Origin: Sipunculus nudus
Taxonomy: Eukaryota > Annelida > Sipuncula > Golfingiida > Sipunculidae
NCBI GenBank assembly: GCA_026874595.1
Contig: CM049316.1
Span: 44,593,695-44,657,694, forward strand
DNA length: 64,000 nt
Direction: 5' to 3'
Part shown: positions 52,111 through 63,234 of the stretch, piece by piece
Layout of the letters: each line of letters opens with the position of its first letter
Numbering within the stretch: the first letter of the stretch is position 1
The notes under the pieces: model-generated
Told to the model about the DNA's origin: nothing
The model's database searches: none
The model's input: the letters and a program-made list of their open reading frames with translations, nothing else
Program-made: the position numbers and the translations under genes

Positions 52111-55100
52111 TCAAATATTAACACAGAACTCATAATCATCATCTACTGAACACAGTGCATTCTTATAACACCACAAATCCACAAAAGCTCTTTTCTGTCC
52201 AAGTTCTATAAATTTTAAGTGCTCTTCTTTTAACCTACTGGTGATTAACGTTTTAAACCAAATAACATTATTCACATCATTATTGTACAGTCTCATATTT
52301 CTACATTTCCACAGTATGTATTTACCCGAAACAAGAAGGAAATCTAAAAGCTTAATGCATACCTCTGAAAAATCTCCCTGTCTATGGTTAAATCCAAAAC
52401 ATATAGTAAATAGATTTAAAGTAACAGTTTCCTCAGCAACTCTGTTAAATATGTAATTAATCTCTTTCCAAAATCTTAAAGCTACTGAACAGTCATAAAA
52501 TATGTGCAAATTTGTTTCTCGTCTTAAACATACATCACATAAATCATCCGATAATATTTTACATTTCTTTAAAAAATCCTTTGTTGGCAGAGCAAAATGT
52601 AACGACTTCCAGTTAATATCCAAGTGTAATCTGTCACTAAGTTTAAAATAACATCTGCTAAAGACATGTTTTGTTTCCAAATCGTTATTAAAAATGTTCC
52701 GCCATTTCACCATACAAGCTGGAGAATTCTTCATGAGCAACATGCCATACAACAATTTAACAGAAAAATTTGAAATAGATATTTCATTTTTCCCCTGATT
52801 AATCACGAAATCAGACGTATAATCTGAGTCCCTTCCGCACCTTAAAATATTAACCCAATCTGAATCAATACAGTTTATTAATTCCTCGTACATCTTTTCG
52901 ATTTTACCATCCGGTTTAATTTTATACCGTGCGGATACCTCATCGAACCTGTGGAAATATCCGATACGTCTATTCCAAATGTGTTTTATTTTACAACATC
53001 CATTTTCAATAAATTCTTTAAGGAAGAACTTTTCACCAGAATCATTAATAATCTCATCATTCAGGAACAGTATTTGATCAAAAATTGCAGTTTTGTTCAT
53101 AGGTTGGATCTTATACGTAACTTTCAATTTAAACCAAGCGTCCAACATTTCCCGATACACAACTGGTTGATCTCGACAATTCTTATAAGTAACATTATAG
53201 CTACATCTTAATATGTTTTTACCAAATGAGGTGCCTCTGTGCAAACCAATAAAATACTCCGCTAAAATGCGACATTTGTGATCCATGTTTAATACTTTGG
53301 ATATCCATGTGATTCTCTGTGCAATAATCTTATTTTTAATGGACACCAGATTTTGTCCACCATTATTCCTAGGTAGCATGATGATATCTTTGGCCACCAG
53401 GTGTCTCTTATAGCTCCAGAAAAAGTCAATAAGAAGCTTTTCTATCTTATCAGACACCCATGATGGCATATGAATAATATTAGAAAAGTACCATATTCCA
53501 CTACTAGCAATTGAATTAATAATAACCATCCTACCTGTAAAAGACAAATTCCGGTGAGACCACATAGCCAAAACATTTTGCAACTTCTTAATTTTAACCT
53601 CCCAATTTTCATTACACACATCAGTATTTCCAAAATAAAACCCTAATACTTTCACTTGATTAGATGTCCACTTAATATTACCTGGTGTTTCGTTCTTACC
53701 AACGTTACAACCTAGCCACAAACCTTCTGTTTTTTCCTTATTGATCTTTGCCCCAGAAGCTCGCTGAAAAATATTTAAAAGAGTTAGACAAGCAGTTATC
53801 GATTCAGTATCTGAAACAAAAATAGAAGTATCATCTGCATACTGTACGACTTTTAACTCTGTGTCGTCTGGTAACTTTATACCTTTAATATTATCATCAC
53901 ATCGAATGGCATTTGCCATTATCTCTGCAACTATAATATACAAAAGAGGACTTAAAGGACACCCTTGTCTAGTGCCTCTTGAAAGAGTGAAAAAGGACGA
54001 CAGGAAACCATTTATCTTAACACAGCTCTGCACATCTGTGTAACACAATTGTATCCAATTAATAAACCCTGGCCCAAATCCGAAGATTTTTAAACATTTA
54101 ACCATAAATCTCCAATCAATTCTATCGAAAGCTTTTTCCTGGTCTAAACATAACATAGCACCAGGTATTTGTTTAAAGTTGACATAATCTATCACATCTC
54201 TTATTAAGGAAACAGACTGCATTATGGAACGACCTTTAATAGAGCAAGTCTGGTCATTTGCAATTATTTCATGCAACACTTTTAACAACCGATTACTCAA
54301 ACATTTAGTCAAGATCTTATAATCTACGTTAAGTAAAGAAATCGGACGCCAATTTTTTAACAGTTCACGATCACCTTTTTTAAATAACAATGATATTACA
54401 CCCCGCCTCTGTGATGTAGAGAGATTTCCAATTTTATATGCCGTATTCACCACTTTAATGAAATCATTTCCTAAAATGTCCCAAAAATGTAAATAAAATT
54501 CCGCTGCCAATCCATCAAGCCCTGGACTTTTTTCCTTTTTAAAACTCTTTAAGGCTACTGTGGCTTCCTGTAAAGAAATTTCACCTTCACATTGTTGCAT
54601 GTTTTCAATTGAAAGTTTCTTAGAGACCTTGGCCAACAGTAAATCTTGGGCCCTGGAGTCAGTTTGTTCCGCAGAATAAAGACATGAATAAAAAGATTTC
54701 CCCACTTCGAGCATGTCCTTTGTGTCACAATGAACAATGCCCTTTTCATCCTTTAAAGTCTGCATGGTTCGGCGAGCACCTCTTTGTTTTTCGAGCCCAA
54801 CAAAGAATTTTGTCAGGCGTTCACCTTGCTCCCTAAACTGGACTTTACACCTAATGGCCGTAGCATTTGTTTCTTTCTCATTGAAATCCCTCAGTTTCTG
54901 TTCTATTTTTAAAAGTTGTTCTAAATTGACACACAAACCTTGCTCGCGCTCTGAAAGCAAGGAATTGTATTCTCTTTCCAAGCGGAATTTTAACCTTCTT
55001 TTAGCCTTGACCTTATCTTTACAATAGCTTCTGGTAAGCTCTTTGAGTTTTTGTTTCCCCAGATCCCACCAGAACAAAATATTAGTGTACTTTTCCTTAC

Positions 55101-55956
55101 TAGTTTGCCAACGCTTCCAAAAATCTGTCACTATTTCATTGTATAAAGGATCTTTTAAAACTGAACTATTGAAATGCCAGTAGCCTGGCCCCCGAGGTTT
55201 ACAGTTAAAATCGATGTTCGCTGTGACACATTCATGGTCAGACAAAATATTCCTTAAAATAGCACAATGTTTAATGAAAAGTACACGTCCAGTATAAATT
55301 CTGTCAATCCTAGTATGTACTTCATACCTTTTCCAGTGATGGCTAAAAGCTTTTGTTTCAGGGTTTAAAACTCTGAAAGAATCTGTTAGCATGTATTTCC
55401 GTTTAAGATTATTAATTTCTTCTCTACCAACAAGACAACCTTTATGTAATATATTACCACCTTGTTTATCGAGATTGATATTTTCTATGCAATTAAAATC
55501 CCCCGCTAATATTACCGGACACTTCACTGGATCTGTTGATAGAATAAAATTATTTAAGTTTGAGAGAAAGGTACGTCTGTCGCTTGAACCATTAGGACAG
55601 TATACATTAATTAAATTACATTGAGTTTGACCAAAATCAAGAATAATACTCACAATGCGGCCTTCGGTGTCTGTTTTCTGCTCTAGGACTTGCCCGTCAC
55701 AAGCGGTGGATACCCATATTACAGTTCCACAGTGACGATTAGCACAACCACTGGAAAAAACATTACCTTGCCAGGACTTAAAGATTTGAGAACTCTCATA
55801 GGACGATAAAAAGGTTTCCTGTAAACAAAGAATATCAATTTTATGTTTCAAAACGTAGTTTCTTAATGACAGTTGTTTTTGTGTAACACAAAGTCCTCTG
55901 ATGTTAAGACTAGCTACAATGAAAGTTAATAAACAGTATATAAAAGGTAAATTCAT
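52111..55956 (-). CDS. LINE ORF2: APE endonuclease / reverse transcriptase
   Basis: 1281 residues. The protein nicks target DNA and reverse-transcribes its own RNA from the nick. APE-type endonuclease at about 12-250: SLNIRG with N18, LQETF with E47, NVYCPN with Y119, GDFN with D153 and N155, D218 in RIDRI, SDH at 239-241; all expected catalytic positions are present. Reverse transcriptase at about 470-780: KNWRPISLLN (534-543), motif A with D605, GTRQGCPLSP (661-670), catalytic YADD (706-709), VLGF (770-773). The C-terminal CCHC finger is C1140-C1143-H1151-C1156. A basic, Glu/Lys-rich linker lies at 310-400. The start is the first ATG after the ORF1 stop, with the endonuclease beginning almost at once, which fits the family. 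No frameshift or stop is seen. It prefers CAT^ATAGC in the array, judged from insertions. Confidence 0.93.
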   Translation of the reverse strand: MNLPFIYCLLTFIVASLNIRGLCVTQKQLSLRNYVLKHKIDILCLQETFLSSYESSQIFKSWQGNVFSSGCANRHCGTVIWVSTACDGQVLEQKTDTEGRIVSIILDFGQTQCNLINVYCPNGSSDRRTFLSNLNNFILSTDPVKCPVILAGDFNCIENINLDKQGGNILHKGCLVGREEINNLKRKYMLTDSFRVLNPETKAFSHHWKRYEVHTRIDRIYTGRVLFIKHCAILRNILSDHECVTANIDFNCKPRGPGYWHFNSSVLKDPLYNEIVTDFWKRWQTSKEKYTNILFWWDLGKQKLKELTRSYCKDKVKAKRRLKFRLEREYNSLLSEREQGLCVNLEQLLKIEQKLRDFNEKETNATAIRCKVQFREQGERLTKFFVGLEKQRGARRTMQTLKDEKGIVHCDTKDMLEVGKSFYSCLYSAEQTDSRAQDLLLAKVSKKLSIENMQQCEGEISLQEATVALKSFKKEKSPGLDGLAAEFYLHFWDILGNDFIKVVNTAYKIGNLSTSQRRGVISLLFKKGDRELLKNWRPISLLNVDYKILTKCLSNRLLKVLHEIIANDQTCSIKGRSIMQSVSLIRDVIDYVNFKQIPGAMLCLDQEKAFDRIDWRFMVKCLKIFGFGPGFINWIQLCYTDVQSCVKINGFLSSFFTLSRGTRQGCPLSPLLYIIVAEIMANAIRCDDNIKGIKLPDDTELKVVQYADDTSIFVSDTESITACLTLLNIFQRASGAKINKEKTEGLWLGCNVGKNETPGNIKWTSNQVKVLGFYFGNTDVCNENWEVKIKKLQNVLAMWSHRNLSFTGRMVIINSIASSGIWYFSNIIHMPSWVSDKIEKLLIDFFWSYKRHLVAKDIIMLPRNNGGQNLVSIKNKIIAQRITWISKVLNMDHKCRILAEYFIGLHRGTSFGKNILRCSYNVTYKNCRDQPVVYREMLDAWFKLKVTYKIQPMNKTAIFDQILFLNDEIINDSGEKFFLKEFIENGCCKIKHIWNRRIGYFHRFDEVSARYKIKPDGKIEKMYEELINCIDSDWVNILRCGRDSDYTSDFVINQGKNEISISNFSVKLLYGMLLMKNSPACMVKWRNIFNNDLETKHVFSRCYFKLSDRLHLDINWKSLHFALPTKDFLKKCKILSDDLCDVCLRRETNLHIFYDCSVALRFWKEINYIFNRVAEETVTLNLFTICFGFNHRQGDFSEVCIKLLDFLLVSGKYILWKCRNMRLYNNDVNNVIWFKTLITSRLKEEHLKFIELGQKRAFVDLWCYKNALCSVDDDYEFCVNI

Positions 55957-55969
55957 GAAAGTTCATAAT

Positions 55970-56941
55970 TTAGGATAGAAAGTCCTGATCCTCAGAGGTC
56001 GGCTGGTCTGAGACTCTGGTAGAACTTGGGGTCTGAAGATCCGTGTTCCGGTCTCGGTCTTGTGGGTGTCGGCGAGGGTCTCCTGGTAGTTGGCTGGACG
56101 GCGATTCTGGTAATTTCCTCTTTCTACGTGAATTATGGGCGACATCTACGGGTGTATCAACAATCTGCAGGGGCGGGAAGGGGTCGTCGTCGTCGAAGTC
56201 AGATAACGCAGCTGCTTGTCCTCTCGGGGGGCTTTCTGGCAGTTCAGGTTCTACATCTTTTACGGCCTCTGCGCTTTCAGTAGTCGGAAGGGTTACTATC
56301 AATCCAGGTTCGTCGGCTTTAGTTGGTCTTTCTCTTTCTCTATCGGGACAGTCTCTAGCCACATGGCCCTCCACTTTGCAGCGCCAGCATAGCCTGGTCT
56401 TCCCCTTGTAACGAATGTAAGCAACATGACGTTCATTACCCAGGAAGAATTCCATTCTATCGGGGACTTCTCTCTCAATAAACATCAAAATCTCTCTGTC
56501 CAAAGTCGGCAGCTCGGTCTCTGGCCAAAACTTGTGGCGGCACCCCTTCACGACTCTGCCGTATCTCTTCATTTCTGCCGTTATCAACTCGTGAGGGAAA
56601 TTCAGCGGGAGACCCCGCAGTGACACCCATAACGGCTTACTCAGTTCAGCCGCCTGAGTGTCTAAAGTCCTCCCCAAACACTGCACACCATTGACTAATA
56701 CTTCTTCAGCAAGTTCTGGAGTTCCAAAAATCAGCTGCATTGTGGTACCACTGATTGTATGAACAGCGCACAGCCCCGTCTTGTATTTCTTGACCAGTTC
56801 AATGACAGCTCTATTCAGCTCATCGGGTTGGAATTCGTGTCGGCAGACTAGTGATCGAGCAGCGTGGTGTAGACCGGTTTTACGCATCTGACGGGGAGGC
56901 CCATCCTCCCATGGGTTGGTGGTCATTCTGTTGGAGTTCAT
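55970..56941 (-). CDS. LINE ORF1: zinc-knuckle RNA-binding protein
   Basis: 323 residues from the ATG at 56941, which lies 2 nt inside the element. ORF1 proteins bind the element RNA and form the retrotransposition particle. Visible parts: an RRM-like region around 55-140 (WVSLRGLPLNFPHELI, then MKRYGRV); a CCHC zinc knuckle C185-x2-C188-x4-H193-x4-C198; a Pro/Asp/Glu-rich tail with SDFDDDDPFPP (247-257) and a basic RRKRK (272-276) that could direct nuclear entry. One knuckle and no visible long coiled coil fit Tx1-like rather than mammalian L1 ORF1. The frame stays open 20 codons upstream into host repeat to an ATG at 57001. That extension is read from the array, so I do not include it. Confidence 0.88.
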   Translation of the reverse strand: MNSNRMTTNPWEDGPPRQMRKTGLHHAARSLVCRHEFQPDELNRAVIELVKKYKTGLCAVHTISGTTMQLIFGTPELAEEVLVNGVQCLGRTLDTQAAELSKPLWVSLRGLPLNFPHELITAEMKRYGRVVKGCRHKFWPETELPTLDREILMFIEREVPDRMEFFLGNERHVAYIRYKGKTRLCWRCKVEGHVARDCPDRERERPTKADEPGLIVTLPTTESAEAVKDVEPELPESPPRGQAAALSDFDDDDPFPPLQIVDTPVDVAHNSRRKRKLPESPSSQLPGDPRRHPQDRDRNTDLQTPSSTRVSDQPTSEDQDFLS

Positions 56942-56943
56942 AT

Positions 56944-56948
56944 AACAT
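56944..56948. repeat. Target-site duplication, family-2 LINE, 5' side
   Basis: AACAT, followed by ATAGCAATGGCC, the right half of the empty site. Confidence 0.85.
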
Positions 56949-57264
56949 ATAGCAATGGCCCTTCGTCCGTAAAGCTGAATTGCTCGGGTTTCATCGTACA
57001 AATATGTTCAAACTAATTTACAGGTGGTAAAATTATAACATTATTTGTCCAATATGATGATTTTAATCATGTCATACTTCCGTTATCAATAAAAAGATAA
57101 ACACATTGTTATTAAATAATTTACTAATGAAATATAACAAAGATAAAAATGTTATCTTTATTTAACATTTGATAATTTTATAATAAATTGCTGAAAAATT
57201 CTGGTTTTTTAAAATACCACTAGATGACGCTACCGCTGGATAACTTTTCGGGTTATACTGTCAC

Positions 57265-60249
57265 AATCACACAGCCAAGTGTCAAAAAAAAATTATAGAT
57301 ATGATAAAAAATTTTGTCAGTGCCTAACATAAGAGGTTATTGGCAATTCTCCACAAATAGGGTTCATCTTTATCAATGATAAATCTCTTCCCGCATTGAC
57401 AATATTCGTTCAAAATATAACCAAAATGAAGTATTTGATAATTAAGCATAGTTTATATTGGCTAAACCTGAGTATCTTTCTTCGGCCGTGTAATATCAGG
57501 AACCAGCATTTATCGGGTGTTTTAGGGTAGACCCCCTGCAAAGTTGCACAAGATTAGCGTTTAGGGTTGTGTCGAATCAAAGGGGAAACTCTCCCCAACA
57601 AACGTTGGGACTGCATTCGTATGATAGGAGTTGTCTTATGAAAGGGGCAAGGAGAAGTTGACAGATTTAGGCGTCCGGCCTGTCTTGTGTTCCATTTTCT
57701 GCCGCCGATGTAATGGCTGAACTTTGAATAAATAAAATGTGATCCTCCTGTGGCGTAATTATATAATGATCCATTATGCCTACTGAAGATCCATGAAGGT
57801 CAAGCATTTGTTCCAACAGATCATGCCCCAGCGTGAAGGTTGATAATGATCATTTTAACAAATTTCAGACAGGCGATCCTTTTGCATAATGATGAAATGG
57901 CCACAGCCAGTATCACTGCATCATCACTATACACCTTCACCTTCAGGGCCATCTCCACATTCTTTTCGTGGCTGTACCGGGATTTCAGATGGGATCTTAC
58001 TGACTTGGTTTAATTTGTCTGCTCCACCAAGGCTCGCCTGACTGTTGTCGGGTGATGGATAACGTCGCTCGTCTTGATAACCCACTGGACTTGGACTGCA
58101 GGTTATAAATTGTCAGAACAAGAATTCTTAAAAGGAGGGAGCACTAGGACATCAAAGAACACCGGCCATGCTGTCTCACTAAGTTTATTGCCATAGCCTA
58201 TATTCCTGACCGTAACCGGCTATTGTACTCCGCTCCCCCGCTTATCTTAATACCTCATTTAGCCCCGCCTGGCTTATTGCCTGTACGCTCGTGAGAGTAA
58301 ACTCTCGATGGATCTGACAAACTGGGTGTGATTTTAAGAATTACTGTAATCAACTGAAGTCAATGTTCATATCCTGCGCATTCAATAATTAAGAGACACA
58401 TTAACAACTGGTGTTCGAATGCTAATATACCGATAGCGATCCTGTCCGAGACGCATGACCCAGGAGTAGCACAGGCACTTGACAAACTGCACAAATGCGT
58501 AATTATTTTTCTCATAGGTTCAATTAAAATTTGCAATATTGCAGTTATCAGAAAATATTCTTTCAAGTAACTATTTTATTTTTAGTGTTAAGTCTTTTGG
58601 ATGCGCTTTTGTTTGAAGGAATCTGGCCAAACGAGAAAAACTTCGGACAAACGAGAAAAACACAGGCTTCCAGCCGGGTCGGTGAGTAGAAAACAGGGAG
58701 TGTGCCCATTGTTCCTTTAATATCCTTTGCCATCTGCACCTTAGATTCTTAATGTTTGTATGCCATTCATAGGTTAATCAGAATTTAGAAAATTATGTCA
58801 ACATGGTTTATATAGCGTGGCTTCTTTTGTTGTCTGCATGCATCTGTTGTCAGTCCGTGTGTAAAGCCCATAGCTCGTTCCAGTGCCTATTTTTAAAATT
58901 GAGATTTTTAACTTTGCGGATTCGTTGCTGTACCTCTTTATAGGCATCCTAAATTTTGGCCAATGACGGTGGATGGCCACGGTTTTTCTGAGCGAGATGG
59001 TAATAGGACACAATTATAATTGCCATTTAAATAAACGGTATCGCTTTGCTTCATTATTTATGAGTGCCTTTTGATAATGGAATTTTTTATATTTCATGGT
59101 ATTTGTGGCGCGAGTATATTAACTTATATAAATAAAGAAATAATATGACGCGCATAAGAGGTTATTGACCGTTTTCCACAAAGAGGATTTATCTCGGTCA
59201 ATCATGACCAATGCAGGCCGATATCCATTCAAATATAACAAAAATTTTGGTCAAACACGCCGAAACCATATTTAACTTTCTGGGTATGAGATTCGAAATG
59301 TATATGATATGTTGTTATTGAGAAACCTCCGAATCATTGTTCGGACTAATATCGTGATGTAATCAATGTATTGTCAAAGAACTAATGTCGTTGCCTTTTT
59401 TTGCGGTCTTTTACAAATTCGCGCTATTCACGGTCGCCGCACAGTGACCGCGAAATTGAAACCACGCAGTTTAGATTGCAAACCAGACCACCGATAATTT
59501 CAGACACTGCCGATAGGTGGCGATAACTGTCCCTTAAGTCCGTTTTCAGGTCAATATTAGACCAATGGTAATTTTTCCCGTTACTGCGCTTAAATCCAGT
59601 AAAATATTATAATAACTGGTCCCATACGCTTTTCATACACTACCCTTGTAATATATATTTGTTTGGGTCATTCGCAATATCCCCTAAATATTCTGGTCAG
59701 GTCAAGCACGACTTTGGCACGCATTTTTCCAGCAGATTCGTTTGAGAGGGAGACAGGCTTTGAGGGCGAGTTGATCCTCAACGAGTGTGACAGGTAAAAC
59801 GTATGGTGTTTGATGTTGAGATATTATTTTTAGTTTGACTATTGGGAGGCGCACGGGTACAGTGCTACTCCCTCAAAAATTCTGAATATTTAATTCAGCT
59901 GAGCGTCATGACCACATGGTCAATAAAAAAACATATAGCAATGACCCTTCGTCCGTAATGTAAAATTGGCCGGGTTTCAGCGTACAAATATGTTCGAACT
60001 AATTTCCTGGTAGTAAAATTATAACATAATTTGTCCGATAAGCCTATTTTAATCATATTATACTTCCGTTATCAATAAAAAAGTAAACACATTGTTATTA
60101 ATTAATTTACAAATAAAATATAACAAAGAAAATATGTTATTTTTATTTAACATTTGATAATTTTATAATAAATTGCTGAATAATTCTGGTTTTATCAAAA
60201 ACCAGTAGATGGCGCTACCGCTGGAAAACTTTTCGGGTTATACTGTCAC
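57265..60249. repeat. Array unit U17
   Basis: An uninterrupted unit. Its first half matches U14; its second half is of the same class but has private changes (59629-59665, 59724). Empty LINE target; CTCF-like site at 60202-60216. Confidence 0.95.
59844..59922 (-). other. Three-hairpin block (U17)
   Basis: Identical to the U1 block. Confidence 0.5.
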
Positions 60250-63234
60250 AATCACACAGCTAAGTGTCAATAAAAATTATAAATATGATAAAAAATTTGT
60301 CAGTGCCTAACATAAGAGGTTATTGGCAATTCTTCAGAAATAGGGTTCATCTTAATCAATAATAAATCTCTTCCCGCATTGACAATATTCGTTCAAAAGA
60401 TAACCAAAATGAAGTATTAGATAATTAGGCATAGTTTATATTGACTAAACCTGTAGATCTTTCTTTGGCGGTGTAATATCGGGAACCAGCATTTATCGGG
60501 TGTTTTAGGGTAGACCCCCTGCAAATATGCACTATATTAGCATTTAGGGTTGTGTCGAATCAAATGGGAAACTCTCCCCAACAAACATTGGGAATGCATT
60601 CGTATGATAGGAGTTGTCTTATGAAAGGGGCAAGGAGAAGTTGACAGATTTAGGCGTCCGGCCTGTCTTGTGTTCCATTTTCTGCCGCCGATGTGTTGGC
60701 TGAACTTTGAACAAATAAAATGTGATCCTCCTGTGGCGTAATTATATAATGATCCATTATGCCTACTGAAGATCCATGAAGGTCAAGCATTTGTTCCAAC
60801 AGATCATGCCCCAGCGTGAAGGTTGATAATGATCATTTTAACAAATTTCAGACAGGCGATCCTTTTGCATATTGATGAAATGGCCACAGCCAGTATCACT
60901 GCATCATCACTATACACCTTCACCTTCCGGGCCATCTCCACATTCTTTTCGTGGCTGTACCGGGATTTCAGATGGGATCTTACTGACTTGGTTTAATTTG
61001 TCTGCTCCACCAAGGCTCGCCTGACTTTTGTCAGGTGATGGATAACGTCGCTCGTCTTGATAACCCACTGGACTTGGACTGCAGGTTATAAATTGTCAGA
61101 ACAAGAATTTTTAAAAGGAGGGAGCACTAGGACATCAAAGAACACCGGCCAAGCTGTCTCACTAACTTTATTGCCATGGCCTATATTCCTGACCGTAACC
61201 GGCTATTGTACTCCGCTCCCCCGCTTATCTAATTAATACCTCATTTAGCCCCGCCTGGCTAATTGCCTGTACGCTCGTGAGAGTAAACTCTCGATGGATC
61301 TGACAAACTGGGTGTGATTTTAAGAATTACTATAATCAACTGCAGTCAATGTTCATATCCTGCGCATTCAATAATTAAGAGACACATTAACAACTGGTGT
61401 TCGAATGCTAATATACCGGTAGCCATCCTGTCCGAGACGCATGACCCAGGAGTAGCACAGGCACTCGACAAACTGCACAAATGCGTAATTATTTTTCTCA
61501 TAGGTTCAATTAAAATTTGCAATATTACAGTTATCAGAAAATATTCTTTCAAGTAACTATTTTATTTTTAGTGTTAAGTCTTTTGGATGCGCTTTTGTTT
61601 GAAGGAATCTGGCCAAACGAGAAATACTTCGGACAAACGAGAAAAACACAGGCTTCCAGCCGGGTCGGTGAGTAGAAAACAGGGGGTGTGCCCATTGTTC
61701 CTTTAATATCGTTTGCCATCTGCACCACAGATTCTTAATGTTTGTATGCCATTCATAGGTTAATCAGAATTTAGAAAATTATGTCAACATGGTTTATATA
61801 GCGTGTCTTCTTTTGTTGTCTGCATGCATCTGTTGTCAGTCCGTGTGTAAAGCCCATAGCTCGTTCCAGTGCCTATTTTTAAAATTGAGATTTTTAACTT
61901 TGCGGATTCGTTGCTGTACCTCTTTATAGGCATCCTAAATTTAGGCCAATGACGGTGGATGGCCACGGTTTTTCTGAGCGAGATGGTAATAGGACACAAT
62001 TATAATTGCCATTTAAATAAACGGTATCGCTTTGCTTCATTATTTATGAGTGCCTTTTGATAATGGAATTTTTTATATTTCATGGTATTGGTGGCGCGAG
62101 TATGTTAACTTATATAAATAAAGAAATAATATGACGCGCATAAGAGGTTATTGACCGTTTTCCACAAAGAGGATTTATCTCGGTCAATCATGACCAATGC
62201 AGGCCGATATCCATTCAAATATAACAACAATTTTGGTCAAACACGCCGAAACCATATTTAACTTTCTGGGTATGAGATTAGAAATGTATATGATTTGTTG
62301 TTATTGAGAAACCTCCGACTCATTGTTCGGACTAATATCGTGATGTAATCAATGTATTGTCAAAGAACTAATGTCGTTGCCCTTTTTTTGCGGTCTTTTA
62401 CAAATTCGCGCAATTCACGGTCGACGCACAGTGACCGCGAAATTGAAACCACGCAGTTTAGATTGCAAACCAGACCACCGATAACTTCAGACAGTGCCGA
62501 TAGGTGGCGATAACTGTCCCTTAAGTCCGTTTTCAGGTGAATATTAGATCAATGGTAATTTGACCCGTTACTGTGCTTAAATCCAGAAAAAATATTATTA
62601 CAACTTGTCCCATACGCCTTGTTTATACATTACCTTTGTAAAATATATATTTGTTTGGGTCCTTCGTAATATCCCCTTAATATTCTGGTCAGGTCAAGCA
62701 CGACTTTTGCACGTATTTTTCCAGCCGTTTCGTTAGAAGGCTTTGAATGTGAGTTGATCCTCAACGAGTGTAACCGGTAGAACCTTTTGTGTTTGATGCT
62801 GAGATTTTACTTTTATTTTGATTATTGGGAGGCGCACGGGTACAGTGCTACTCCCTCAAAAATTCTGAATATTTAATTCAGCTGAGCGTCATGACCACAT
62901 GGTCAATAAAAAAAACATATAGCAATGGCCCTTCGTCCGTAAAGCTGAATTGCTCGGGTTTCGTCGTACAAATATGTTCAAACTAATTTACAGGTAGTAA
63001 AATTATAACATTATTTGTCCGATATGATGATTTTAATCATGTCATACTTCCGTTATCAATAAAAAAGTAAACACATTGTTATTAAATAATTTACAAATGA
63101 AATATAACAAAGATAAAAATGTTATCTTTATTTAACATTTGATAATTTTATAATAAATTGCTGAATAATTCTGGTTTTTTCAAATACCAGTAGATGGCGC
63201 TACCGCTGGATAACTTTTCGGGTTATACTGTCAC
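60250..63234. repeat. Array unit U18
   Basis: An uninterrupted unit with a front like U13 and U15 and a second half like U10 and U11. A three-base AAT insertion lies near 61231. Empty LINE target; CTCF-like site at 63187-63201. Confidence 0.95.
62827..62905 (-). other. Three-hairpin block (U18)
   Basis: Identical to the U1 block. Confidence 0.5.

Larger units (their letters stand above)
51896..56943 (-). mobile_element. Full-length-looking LINE, family 2 (L1/Tx1-like), both ORFs intact
   Basis: A 5048-bp minus-strand non-LTR retrotransposon. Element order: 2 to 3 nt leader, ORF1 (323 codons), 12 nt between the ORF1 stop and the ORF2 ATG, ORF2 (1281 codons), 3' UTR of about 200 nt with a G-rich run, AATAAA (51919-51924) and an A17 tail. 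The organisation, zinc-knuckle ORF1, N-terminal APE endonuclease and C-terminal CCHC finger place it with L1/Tx1-type elements, a group known to include target-specific families. Both ORFs are open and the tail is pure, so it is recent and possibly active. The near absence of a 5' UTR is odd and may mean slight 5' truncation. Confidence 0.93.
49231..57264. repeat. Array unit U16, carrying full-length family-2 LINE
   Basis: A unit split at its LINE target by a 5048-bp retrotransposon with a 5-bp target duplication. Without the insert it matches U13. The CTCF-like site (57217-57231) is broken as in U13. Confidence 0.95.
40274..60249. repeat. Higher-order repeat of period 8957 bp (three-unit)
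   Basis: U13 and the U14 front recur as U16 and the U17 front at an offset of 8957 bp on the left of the family-2 LINE (about 14 kb across it). Shared private changes include CCACTAGATGACGC, GTGACTTGACCC and GGCCATGCTG. The later part of U17 departs from U14, so the match is partial. Confidence 0.75.

Noticed and set aside
52241-56623. Several plus-strand and alternate-frame ORFs of 60 to 120 codons inside the family-2 LINE
   Set aside because: All lie antisense or out of frame to ORF1 and ORF2, whose motifs are clear. They are shadows.
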